Assembly (NCBI GenBank): GCA_902493795.1
Contig: CABUQZ010000025.1
Span: 1-23,385 of the forward strand
Source: an uncultured Clostridium sp.
GTDB lineage: Bacteria; Bacillota_I; Bacilli_A; RF39; UBA660
DNA length: 23,385 nucleotides
Direction of reading: 5' to 3'
Position numbers and translations under genes: made by a program. Shown here in pieces: positions 1-6,818 of this stretch (its first letter is position 1; every line of letters starts with the position of its first letter). The notes under the pieces were generated by a model that saw only the letters and a list, made by a program, of their open reading frames with translations, was not told the DNA's origin and ran no database searches.

Positions 1-87
1 AAAAATGATATTCTATATAAAAAACACTTCAAAAAGGGAGTGATTAGGAAAAATATAGAAAATCGTTGAAATATAAAGAAAAAGTAG

Positions 88-444
88 GTAGATGTTGTAG
101 AAACTCTACACACTACCAAGAAGGTTCCAAAGGGTAAGTTAATTACTGTAAAAGAAATGAGAGATTATCTTGCAAAACAAAATAATGCAGATTTTACTGA
201 TCCTATGACAGCTGGGATATTTGTACAAATCGTTGCCTGGGCTAGTTTTCAAAGAAAGAGTGATATTACACCTTACTGGAGAACATTAAAAACAGATGGT
301 GAGTTAAATGATAAGTATCCAGAAGGGGTGGAACTTCAAAAGAAACTTCTTACTGAAGAGGGGCATACAATTATTCAAAAAGGAAGAAAAAACATTAAAT
401 ACTATGTAAAGGATTATGAGAAAAGCCTGGTAGAGCTTGACTAA
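88..444 (+). pseudogene. MGMT-family (alkyltransferase-like) protein, N-terminus lost
   Basis: The C-terminal part, with DITPYWRTLK, GELN.KYP and EGHTIIQKG followed by a DYEKSLVEL end, matches my memory of small proteins annotated as MGMT family, related to O6-methylguanine-DNA methyltransferase DNA-binding domains; no alkyl-acceptor cysteine is present. Homology-like sequence (VDVVETLHTTKKVPKGKLITVKE) continues upstream of the first ATG at 157 in the same frame, but there is no start codon for it, and in-frame stops occur at 67-69 (TGA) and 85-87 (TAG). Family members are roughly 130-160 residues; from ATG 157 only 95 residues remain and the ATG has no clear ribosome binding site. I read this as a decayed or recently inactivated gene. 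A truncated functional protein from 157 is possible but would lack the first conserved block. Family assignment moderately sure, pseudogene status fairly sure. Confidence 0.6.
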
Positions 445-467
445 GTTAATATTTATAAATTATATTC

Positions 468-497
468 TTGATAAGAGAGCAGTATGTACTTTATGAT
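468..497 (+). promoter_or_regulatory. Promoter for the DUF1287 gene
   Basis: TTGATA at 468-473 and TATGAT at 492-497 are separated by 18 bases, a good vegetative sigma factor promoter. It lies just ahead of GGAGG (505-509) and GTG 516, which argues against translation starting at the TTG at 468. Confidence 0.55.
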
Positions 498-515
498 ACT
501 TATTGGAGGTTTGTA

Positions 516-1169
516 GTGAAGAAGAAAGTATTAATTATTTTAGGAATTGTTTTAATTATTTTACTTTATATAGTAATTTATTTGTTATATTTAAATAACT
601 TTATACCACATAAAAAATATACAAATGAAGATTTTGATATAGAAAGATATGTAAGTTCTATCGATAAAGATAATGATGGAGTAGATGATCAAACAGATAT
701 TTTAAATAGTGTTAGAAGTTATATTGCTACAAAGCCAAAATATAAAAGCAAGTATTATGCAACTGGATACCCAAATGACGAGTATGGTGTGTGTACTGAT
801 GTTGTAGCTTTTGGACTTAAGGGTGCAGGATACGACCTTATGGAACTAGTTAATATTGATATAAAAGAAAATAGAGAATTATATGATATTAAGGTTATCG
901 ATAAAAAAATTGATTTTAGACGAGTAAAAAACTTAATTGTTTATTTTCGTAATAATGCTATTTCTTTAACTACTGATATTTATGAAATTAAAGAGTGGCA
1001 AGGTGGAGATATAGTAGTTTTTAAAAAGCATATAGGAATTGTCTCAGATAAAAGAAATAGTAATGGAGTAAGTTTTGTTATCCATAATGCTAATCCTCAT
1101 CAAAGATATTACGAAGAAGATATTTTAGAAAATAGAGATGATATAGTAGGTCATTTTAGAATCAGTTAG
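516..1169 (+). CDS. Membrane-anchored DUF1287 family protein
   Basis: A 217-residue protein starting at GTG 516, chosen because GGAGG lies at 505-509; longer readings run into a promoter. Residues 5-28 form one hydrophobic N-terminal segment, so the rest should sit outside the membrane. The body has the DUF1287 signature: an acidic calcium-site-like stretch DKDNDGVDDQTD (50-61), then YGVCTDVV with Cys93, then GGDIVVF..HIGIVS with His172 and an HNAN near 190-193. From family knowledge DUF1287 proteins resemble NlpC/P60-CHAP cysteine hydrolases; Cys93, His172 and a later polar residue would be the likely triad (inference). The gene precedes the van cluster but has its own promoter and terminator, so it is probably a separate unit. 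Substrate unknown; a cell-wall peptide is a guess. Confidence 0.75.
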   Translation: MKKKVLIILGIVLIILLYIVIYLLYLNNFIPHKKYTNEDFDIERYVSSIDKDNDGVDDQTDILNSVRSYIATKPKYKSKYYATGYPNDEYGVCTDVVAFGLKGAGYDLMELVNIDIKENRELYDIKVIDKKIDFRRVKNLIVYFRNNAISLTTDIYEIKEWQGGDIVVFKKHIGIVSDKRNSNGVSFVIHNANPHQRYYEEDILENRDDIVGHFRIS

Positions 1170-1170
1170 A

Positions 1171-1196
1171 GGCAAATTTAAATATTTGTCTTTTTT
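1171..1196 (+). terminator. Rho-independent terminator after the DUF1287 gene
   Basis: GGCAAAT (1171-1177) pairs with ATTTGTC (1184-1190), including one G-T pair, around a 6-base loop, followed by six T. It separates the DUF1287 gene from the vanR control region. Confidence 0.7.
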
Positions 1197-1197
1197 C

Positions 1198-1224
1198 TTA
1201 AGGAAAAATTAAGAATTTCTTAAG
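1198..1224 (+). promoter_or_regulatory. Putative VanR operator upstream of vanR
   Basis: TTAAG occurs three times, starting at 1198, 1209 and 1220, each 11 bases apart. This is one helical turn and is the usual layout for direct-repeat sites bound by OmpR/PhoB-type regulators. The third copy starts 37 bases before TATAAT (1257-1262). The same arrangement occurs ahead of vanW. Binding by VanR is inferred from position and the two-copy pattern. Confidence 0.65.
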
Positions 1225-1256
1225 AAAAAAAATAAAAACATAAAAAAGACTCATGA

Positions 1257-1262
1257 TATAAT
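1257..1262 (+). promoter_or_regulatory. -10 box of the regulated vanR promoter (activator-dependent)
   Basis: TATAAT at 1257-1262. The -35 position (about 1234-1239) is AAAAAC, far from TTGACA, which fits a promoter needing an activator bound to the upstream TTAAG repeats. Confidence 0.5.
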
Positions 1263-1271
1263 AATCCATAG

Positions 1272-1300
1272 TTGATTAGTAATTTATTATTGCTTATGAT
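1272..1300 (+). promoter_or_regulatory. Second, possibly basal promoter for vanRS
   Basis: TTGATT (1272-1277) and TATGAT (1295-1300) with a 17-base spacer lie between the operator and vanR. A promoter with a usable -35 here could supply basal VanR/VanS without activation. Seen in sequence; function inferred. Confidence 0.45.
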
Positions 1301-1338
1301 ATGATTATTTCATAGTTTTCTTGCAAGAAGGTGATGTA

Positions 1339-2025
1339 ATGAATATATTAGTAGTTGACGATGAAAAGGAAATAGCTGATTTAATTGAAATATATTTAAA
1401 AAACGAGGGTTATAATGTCTATAAGTATTATAGTAGTGTAAATATTCTTGATGATTTAGAAAAGTTAAATATTGATCTTGCTATTCTTGATGTTATGATG
1501 CCTGATATCGATGGTTTTTCATTATGTAGTAAGATTAGAGAAAATTATAACTTTCCCATTATTTTTGAAACTGCTAAAGTTGAAGACATAGATAAAATAA
1601 GTGGATTAACAATTGGTGCAGATGACTATATAACAAAACCATTTCAACCACTTGAACTTGTTGCAAGAGTTAAAGCGCAACTTAGAAGATACACAAGATA
1701 TAATAAAGTAGAAAATAATCAAAATGTTATTGATTTTAGAAATATAGAAATAAATAATGATACTCATGAATTTCGTTTAAATTCTTTACTCATTGATTTA
1801 ACACCTATTGAGTTTTCTATTTTATGGATACTTTGTAAAAACAGAGGAAATGTCGTTAAAACAGATGATTTGTTTATGGAAGTATGGAAAGAAAAATATT
1901 ATGAAAAAGACAATAATACAGTTATGGTGCATATTAGGCATTTAAGGGAGAAAATGAATGATAATCCTAAAAATCCTAAATACATAAAAACAATATGGGG
2001 AGTGGGGTATAAAATTGAAAAATAA
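1339..2025 (+). CDS. vanR: VanR-type response regulator
   Basis: A 228-residue OmpR/PhoB-family regulator. ATG 1339 is preferred over the TTG at 1321 because an AAGGTGAT ribosome binding site sits just upstream and the receiver domain then begins normally (MNILVVDDEKE). The acidic pair is Asp7/Asp8, the phosphoacceptor is Asp51 (LDVMMPDIDG), Thr78 and Lys100 (YITKPF) complete the site. Residues about 130-228 are the winged-helix DNA-binding domain (TPIEFSILWIL..., VMVHIRHLREK, IWGVGYKIE). One oddity: the residue before Thr78 is Glu (IIFETAK), where a hydrophobic residue is usual. It overlaps vanS by 11 bases and heads a VanG-type cluster, which supports the name. It probably binds the TTAAG repeats at 1198 and 3120. 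Confidence 0.85.
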   Translation: MNILVVDDEKEIADLIEIYLKNEGYNVYKYYSSVNILDDLEKLNIDLAILDVMMPDIDGFSLCSKIRENYNFPIIFETAKVEDIDKISGLTIGADDYITKPFQPLELVARVKAQLRRYTRYNKVENNQNVIDFRNIEINNDTHEFRLNSLLIDLTPIEFSILWILCKNRGNVVKTDDLFMEVWKEKYYEKDNNTVMVHIRHLREKMNDNPKNPKYIKTIWGVGYKIEK

Positions 2026-3127
2026 GAAAATAAAAAGACTTTTAAGAGATACTTACAGAAATTTTTTATTAAAAGTAATATTAGCTACTGTTTTACTTCC
2101 TATTGTAGCAGTATTTTTGTTTGTTTTCCTTGATAGCTTTGATTATCAGTGGGTGTATGATATTTCTCCTTCTTTCTATGATTTTTGTAAAGGTGTTTGG
2201 AGAGATGGACCATTTTCTTCGTTTTTCATATTTATAGTATGGCTTATCATTGTTTTAGTCTTATTATATAAACAGTTTAAAAAAGTATTTTCTTATATCA
2301 ATGCCTTATCAGAAGCTTCTAATCAACTTTTAGATAGAAATGTCGATGTTATTGAACTTCCACGTGAACTAGAAGATATTCAAAGTAAAATGAATATTTT
2401 AAAGATGACATCAGAAAAGAATGCTAGGTTAGCAGAAGAAAACGAAAAAAGAAAAAATGATTTGATTGTCTATTTAGCACATGACTTAAAAACACCTTTA
2501 ACTTCTTTAATTGGATACTTTTCACTTATCGATGAAGTAAAAGATATGCCTCAAAAACAAAGAGAAAAATATGTAAAAATTGCTCTTGAAAAATCATATA
2601 AGCTTGAAGACTTAATAAACGAGCTTTTTGATATAGCAAGATTTAATTCAGAAACTATTGTACTTGAAAAAGAAGAAATGAATTTAAATATGATGATAGA
2701 GCAGATAATTGATGATTTTTATCCAACTTTAAAAGAACAAGATAAAGAAATAAAGTATAGTTCTAATGAGAAAATTGTAATTGATGGTGATCCTGATAAG
2801 CTATATAGAGTTTTTAACAATTTACTTAAGAATGCTATAAATTATAGTACTGATAAAACAATAAAAATAGAAACAGAACAAAATGAAGAAAAAGTTCTTA
2901 TTACAGTAAGTAATAAAGCTAAGAAATTACCTAAAGAAAAACTTGATAGATTATTTGAAAAATTCTATAGAGCTGATTCATCTCGTACAACAAAAACTGG
3001 TGGAAGCGGGTTAGGACTTGCTATTGCCAAAGAAATAGTGGAACTTCATGGTGGAAGTATTAAAGCAACAAACGATGACGATTACATGAAATTTTTAATT
3101 CTACTACCTATTAAAAATCTTAAGTAA
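2015..3127 (+). CDS. vanS: VanS-type sensor histidine kinase
   Basis: A 370-residue membrane kinase starting at TTG 2015, with a G-rich ribosome binding site (around 1997-2007) inside the end of vanR; the 11-base overlap suggests coupled translation. Two membrane segments (about 17-40 and 68-87) enclose a short external loop of roughly 27 residues. His156 in YLAHDLKTPLTSL is the phosphorylation site; the N box contains Asn273 (LLKNAINYS), the F box is FEKFYRADSSR, and the G2 box is GGSGLGLAIAKEIVELHGG (329-347). The G1 region reads VSNKAKKLP instead of a DxGxG motif; VanS proteins are often degenerate here, but the lack of any glycine is notable. The short loop suits detection at the membrane surface; the actual signal cannot be read from sequence. 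The last codons overlap the operator for vanW. Confidence 0.85.
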   Translation: MKNKKIKRLLRDTYRNFLLKVILATVLLPIVAVFLFVFLDSFDYQWVYDISPSFYDFCKGVWRDGPFSSFFIFIVWLIIVLVLLYKQFKKVFSYINALSEASNQLLDRNVDVIELPRELEDIQSKMNILKMTSEKNARLAEENEKRKNDLIVYLAHDLKTPLTSLIGYFSLIDEVKDMPQKQREKYVKIALEKSYKLEDLINELFDIARFNSETIVLEKEEMNLNMMIEQIIDDFYPTLKEQDKEIKYSSNEKIVIDGDPDKLYRVFNNLLKNAINYSTDKTIKIETEQNEEKVLITVSNKAKKLPKEKLDRLFEKFYRADSSRTTKTGGSGLGLAIAKEIVELHGGSIKATNDDDYMKFLILLPIKNLK

Positions 3128-3146
3128 ATCTTAAGGATTTTGTAAG
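3120..3146 (+). promoter_or_regulatory. Putative VanR operator ahead of vanW
   Basis: TTAAG at 3120 and 3131, then GTAAG at 3142, give three repeats at 11-base spacing. The first overlaps the last codons of vanS. The third repeat begins 37 bases before TACAAT (3179-3184), the same distance as at the vanR promoter, so the two sites support each other. Confidence 0.65.
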
Positions 3147-3178
3147 ATTAAATTAAAAAACAATTGTTTAAGTATTGA

Positions 3179-3184
3179 TACAAT
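3179..3184 (+). promoter_or_regulatory. -10 box of the vanW-vanT operon promoter
   Basis: TACAAT at 3179-3184 with no acceptable -35 at 17-base spacing (AAAAAC at 3156-3161, the same hexamer as at the vanR site). This matches an activator-dependent promoter driven from the repeats at 3120-3146. Predicted transcripts would start near 3191. Confidence 0.5.
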
Positions 3185-3233
3185 TTATTTGTAAACTTAA
3201 ATGATTGTTTTTTTGTTTATGAAAGGAAAGAGT

Positions 3234-4052
3234 ATGGCAAGAAAAAGATTAACCCAAATATTTCCATTTTTAACTGGAATTAGGGTCTTTCAAAGAAATT
3301 TGTTTTATAGAATTGGTATGAAGTTTGATCGTAATACTTATTCTAAAACTTTTGGAGAGAATTTAGATTACGAGATATGCAGTTCTAAAACACTTATGGT
3401 AAATGAAAATAGTGGGTACCCAATAATATATCAAGAAAATAAAGTATATAACTTAAAAATACTTAGTAAGACAATGAATAAAATAGTTATTCGCCCTTGT
3501 GAAACATTTTCTTTTTGTTATCTTATGAAAAATAGTAAAAAGTATGGAAAGTTTAAAGAAGGTCTTATCTTAATTGATGGTAAGATTGTTGCAAGAAAAG
3601 GTGGTGGACTATGTCACCTTAGTAACTTACTTTATTATTTGTTTTTAATGAGTCCTTTGGATGTTGTTGAAAGGCATGGTCACAAGGTTAAATCATTACC
3701 TAATCCAGATAAAGATTCTTTGGAAGGGGTGGATGCGACAATTAATAGTGGCTGGCTTGATCTAAGAGTTAAGAATAACACAGATAACACTTATCAAATT
3801 GATATTTCATTTGATGATAAGTATATGTATGGAAGAATACTTTCTGATAAAGAGTCTTTTGTAGAATATGAAATTATTAACGATGACTTTAAATACATAA
3901 GAAGAAATGGGAAAGTCTATGAAAGTGTTTCTGTTATTAGATTAGAAAAAGATAAGAAAACTCATAAAGTGGTTAGACGAAAGAAGTTATATGACGAAGT
4001 TGTTTGTGTTACTTATCCAGTTTTAGAAAGTGAAATAAAAGAGGAGGATTAA
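3234..4052 (+). CDS. vanW: VanW family protein
   Basis: A 272-residue protein read from ATG 3234, where AAGGAAAG lies just upstream and the protein begins MARKRLTQIFPFL, as VanW proteins do. ATGs at 3201 and 3219 are in frame but have poorer context. The central part carries the conserved VanW core, including ETFSFCYLM and a GGGLCHLSNLLYYLFL motif, followed by HGHKVKSLPNPDKDSLEGVDAT. No signal peptide is obvious. VanW occurs in VanB- and VanG-type clusters and is not needed for resistance as far as known; its biochemical role is not established. It is the first gene of the inducible operon and ends two bases before vanG. Confidence 0.88.
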   Translation: MARKRLTQIFPFLTGIRVFQRNLFYRIGMKFDRNTYSKTFGENLDYEICSSKTLMVNENSGYPIIYQENKVYNLKILSKTMNKIVIRPCETFSFCYLMKNSKKYGKFKEGLILIDGKIVARKGGGLCHLSNLLYYLFLMSPLDVVERHGHKVKSLPNPDKDSLEGVDATINSGWLDLRVKNNTDNTYQIDISFDDKYMYGRILSDKESFVEYEIINDDFKYIRRNGKVYESVSVIRLEKDKKTHKVVRRKKLYDEVVCVTYPVLESEIKEED

Positions 4053-4054
4053 TT

Positions 4055-5098
4055 ATGGGAAAATTAAAAGTAGCTTGTTTATTTGGAGGATGTTCTAGTG
4101 AGTATTCTGTATCACTTGTTTCAGCTTCTTCAGTTATAAGAAATATAGATACAATGAAGTATGACATTATAATGATAGGAATAACTAAGGAGGGGGATTT
4201 CTACTTATATAATGGAAATATTGATGATATAGAAAGTGATAAGTGGTTTAATAAAGAAACTTGTAAGAAAATAACTTTTTCGTGCAATAGATCGGATCAT
4301 GGATTTATTATTTTAGAAAATAACGAACTAGTTAAAATTGATATAGCGTTTCCAATACTTCATGGAAGAAATGGAGAAGATGGAAGACTTCAAGGGTTAT
4401 TTGAACTATCTAAGATTCCATTTGTTGGATGTAATATGAGTTCATCTTTGATTTGTATGGATAAGTATATTGCTCATACACTCGTTCAAAACAATGGTAT
4501 TTTGGTACCTAAATCATATCTATTTACAAAGTATGATAGTAAAGAAAATATTAAAGAAACAATTAAAGATTTGAAGTACCCAATATTTGTTAAACCTTTA
4601 AAAGCAGGTTCATCTTTTGGTATTACTAAGGTATTAGATAGTGATAGTTTGGATAATGCTATTTCTTATGCTTTTAAATTTGATAATAGTATTATTATCG
4701 AAGAAGGTATTGATGGATTTGAAGTAGGGTGTGCCATTTTAGGAAATAACGAATTAATTATTGGAGAAGTAGATGAGATTTCATTAAAAGATGGGTTTTT
4801 CGATTATGAAGAAAAGTATACTCTTAAAACAAGTAAAATAATATTACCTTGCGAAGTATCTTTGGAAGAAAGAGAAAAAATAAAAGATGTTGCATTAAAA
4901 ATATACAAGATTTTAGGGTGCAGTGGCTTTGCAAGAGTTGATATGTTTTATACCAAAGATAAAAGAATAGTATTTAATGAAGTAAATACAATTCCTGGTT
5001 GTACATCACATAGTAGATATCCATCAATGTTAAAAGAAGTAGGTTACGAATTTAAAGATGTCATCGATAGATTAATAGAGTTGGGGCTTGAAAGATGA
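4055..5098 (+). CDS. vanG: D-alanine--D-serine ligase, VanG type
   Basis: An ATP-grasp ligase of 347 residues, the normal length for Ddl/VanG enzymes. It joins D-Ala to D-Ser in the cytoplasm so that precursors end in D-Ala-D-Ser, which glycopeptides bind poorly. Seen: the N-terminal LFGGCSSEYSVS (9-20), FPILHGRNGEDGRLQG (99-114), VKPLKAGSSFGITKV for ATP binding (179-193), the omega-loop DGFFDYEEKYTLKTSK (246-261), and the metal and product site FNEVNTIPGCTSHSRYP (317-333). The EKY omega-loop is the D-Ala-D-Ala/D-Ser type rather than the D-lactate type, and the vanXY and vanT neighbours favour D-Ser. Cys326 replaces the more usual Phe or Met in NTIPG.TSHS. GAGGAGG lies upstream; the stop TGA overlaps the vanXY ATG. 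Substrate choice is inferred from context and the loop. Confidence 0.88.
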   Translation: MGKLKVACLFGGCSSEYSVSLVSASSVIRNIDTMKYDIIMIGITKEGDFYLYNGNIDDIESDKWFNKETCKKITFSCNRSDHGFIILENNELVKIDIAFPILHGRNGEDGRLQGLFELSKIPFVGCNMSSSLICMDKYIAHTLVQNNGILVPKSYLFTKYDSKENIKETIKDLKYPIFVKPLKAGSSFGITKVLDSDSLDNAISYAFKFDNSIIIEEGIDGFEVGCAILGNNELIIGEVDEISLKDGFFDYEEKYTLKTSKIILPCEVSLEEREKIKDVALKIYKILGCSGFARVDMFYTKDKRIVFNEVNTIPGCTSHSRYPSMLKEVGYEFKDVIDRLIELGLER

Positions 5099-5811
5099 AA
5101 GTAGTATTAAAAGAAAATGACATTTATAAAGGAAATCTTATTTTGGTAAATCCAAATTACTTGTTAAAAGAAGAGATAAGTTACGATACTTTAGAAATAT
5201 TTAGTAATACATATGACGATATTTTATATAACAAAAATGCTAATAGATATTTACAATTTGTCTTAAATGAAATCTCATCTAATAATAAAATAGTACCTGT
5301 AAGTGGGTTTAGAACACTTAAAGAACAAGAACAAATTATTAAAGATTCTATTAGGGATAATGGGGAAGAATTTACAAGAAAATATGTAGCACTTCCTAAT
5401 GCTTCAGAACATCAAACAGGACTTGCAATTGATCTTGGTTTAAATAAAGGGGAAATTGATTTTATAAGACCTAGTTTTCCTCATAGTGGTATTTGTGAAA
5501 AGTTTAGGAAAGTGGCAGTAAAATATGGGTTTATTGAAAGGTATAAAGAAGAAAAAGAAGAAATTACTAAAATAAGTGCTGAAGAATGGCATTTTAGGTA
5601 TGTAGGATACCCTCATTCAGAATATATTGAGTCTAATAACCTTTGTCTTGAAGAATATATTGAACTTTTGAAAAAAGAGAAGTTAAAATACAAAGATTAT
5701 GAAATATCTTATATACCATATAAAGGAAAAGAAATAACACTTGAATTAAATAAGTATGATTCTGTTTCGGGAAATAATATCGATGGATTTATTCTAACAA
5801 GGAAGATATGA
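5095..5811 (+). CDS. vanXY: D,D-dipeptidase/D,D-carboxypeptidase VanXY
   Basis: A 238-residue zinc peptidase of family M15B. It would hydrolyse D-Ala-D-Ala and/or trim D-Ala from pentapeptide precursors, removing the vancomycin target; no signal peptide is present, consistent with a cytoplasmic site. Seen: SGFRTLKEQ with Arg73, the SEHQTGLAIDLG motif with zinc ligands His106 and Asp113, and EEWHFRYVG with catalytic Glu163 and zinc ligand His166. About 45 residues follow the catalytic core, as in VanXY proteins. Its ATG overlaps the vanG TGA and its own TGA overlaps the next ATG, so the three genes are translationally tight. The balance between the two activities cannot be decided from sequence. 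Confidence 0.87.
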   Translation: MKVVLKENDIYKGNLILVNPNYLLKEEISYDTLEIFSNTYDDILYNKNANRYLQFVLNEISSNNKIVPVSGFRTLKEQEQIIKDSIRDNGEEFTRKYVALPNASEHQTGLAIDLGLNKGEIDFIRPSFPHSGICEKFRKVAVKYGFIERYKEEKEEITKISAEEWHFRYVGYPHSEYIESNNLCLEEYIELLKKEKLKYKDYEISYIPYKGKEITLELNKYDSVSGNNIDGFILTRKI

Positions 5812-6818
5812 ATTTTTTTAAAAAAGTTAATATAGATGTATATAGATTTATTGCAACATTAATGGTAGTAGCAATTCACATATATCCTTTAGCTTCATTT
5901 AGTGAAGATATCGACTATATTGTTACAAGAGTAATCTTTAGGGTAGCTCTTCCATTATTTCTAATGATAACTGGGTATTTCGTTTTAGGAAAAGCTAAAA
6001 ATAATAAAAGCGTAATAAAGGAATATACATTTAAAATAATAAAACTTTATTTAATAAGTATTCTTATTTTTCTACCATTAAATATTTATAATGGATATTT
6101 CAATGATTTTGATGTCATAGAAGTTTTAAAAGATTTCCTTTTTAATGGAACATTTTATCATTTGTGGTATTTTTCTTCTCTTATATTGGGGTTATGGATT
6201 TTGTATTTCTTAATAAAAAATCTAGATATAAAATGGATATTTATAATAGTTTCAATTCTATATATCATTGGTTTACTAGGAGATAGTTATTTTGGACTTA
6301 TTAAGAATATTCCTGCCATTAATAGTTTTTATGAATTTATTTTTAACATATTTGACTACACAAGAAATGGACTTTTTTATACTCCTATATTTCTCTATAT
6401 AGGTTATTTATTAAGTATTAAAAATATCAAAGTTGGTAATAAAGAAAACATTATATTAATCATCTTGTTTTTAATTCTTTTAATTATTGAAGGATCAATT
6501 CTTTATTATTATGAAATACCAAGACACACAAGTATGTATATATTTTTGGTACCATTATCTTTTTTTATATTTAGGTATGTAATCAGTAATTTAAATGGGT
6601 CGAATAGAAAATTAAGAAATATATCATCTTGGATTTATATTTTACATCCATTTTTTATAGCTATATTTCATTTTATATCAGAAAGAGCTCGTTTTCCTTT
6701 GTTAAATAATAGCTTAGTAAGTTATATTTCTGTAGTTATTTTAACAATTAGTTTTATTTTAATAATAAAAAAAGTAAAGGATGTATTGGTAAATGGAAAA
6801 AGAATTATTAAAAGATAG
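5808..6818 (+). CDS. vanT: VanT membrane half, acyltransferase-3-like (L-serine uptake)
   Basis: A 336-residue polytopic membrane protein with about ten hydrophobic segments. The start INIDVYRFIATLMVVAIHIYPL contains the DxxRxxA...H pattern (His24) of the acyltransferase-3 superfamily. It corresponds to the N-terminal membrane domain of VanT, which in VanC/VanG systems is thought to help take up L-Ser for the attached racemase. Here the domain stands alone: its stop at 6816-6818 lies 26 bases inside the racemase gene, which is in another frame. AAGGAAG precedes ATG 5808, and the ATGA overlap ties it to vanXY. Physical pairing with the racemase subunit is inference. Confidence 0.8.
   Translation: MNFFKKVNIDVYRFIATLMVVAIHIYPLASFSEDIDYIVTRVIFRVALPLFLMITGYFVLGKAKNNKSVIKEYTFKIIKLYLISILIFLPLNIYNGYFNDFDVIEVLKDFLFNGTFYHLWYFSSLILGLWILYFLIKNLDIKWIFIIVSILYIIGLLGDSYFGLIKNIPAINSFYEFIFNIFDYTRNGLFYTPIFLYIGYLLSIKNIKVGNKENIILIILFLILLIIEGSILYYYEIPRHTSMYIFLVPLSFFIFRYVISNLNGSNRKLRNISSWIYILHPFFIAIFHFISERARFPLLNNSLVSYISVVILTISFILIIKKVKDVLVNGKRIIKR

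Noticed and set aside
40..87. TGA at 67-69 read as tryptophan (Mycoplasma code)
   Set aside because: TGA is the true stop of vanG and vanXY in overlapping junctions, and a TAG follows at 85-87, so recoding would not restore the frame.
468..515. Longer DUF1287 protein starting at TTG 468
   Set aside because: The TTG is part of a -35 box (TTGATA) and GGAGG sits before GTG 516.
6793..6818. Programmed frameshift joining the two VanT halves
   Set aside because: The required shift is +1, no strong slippery site for it is evident, and the racemase has its own ATG and AAAGGA site, so re-initiation is simpler.
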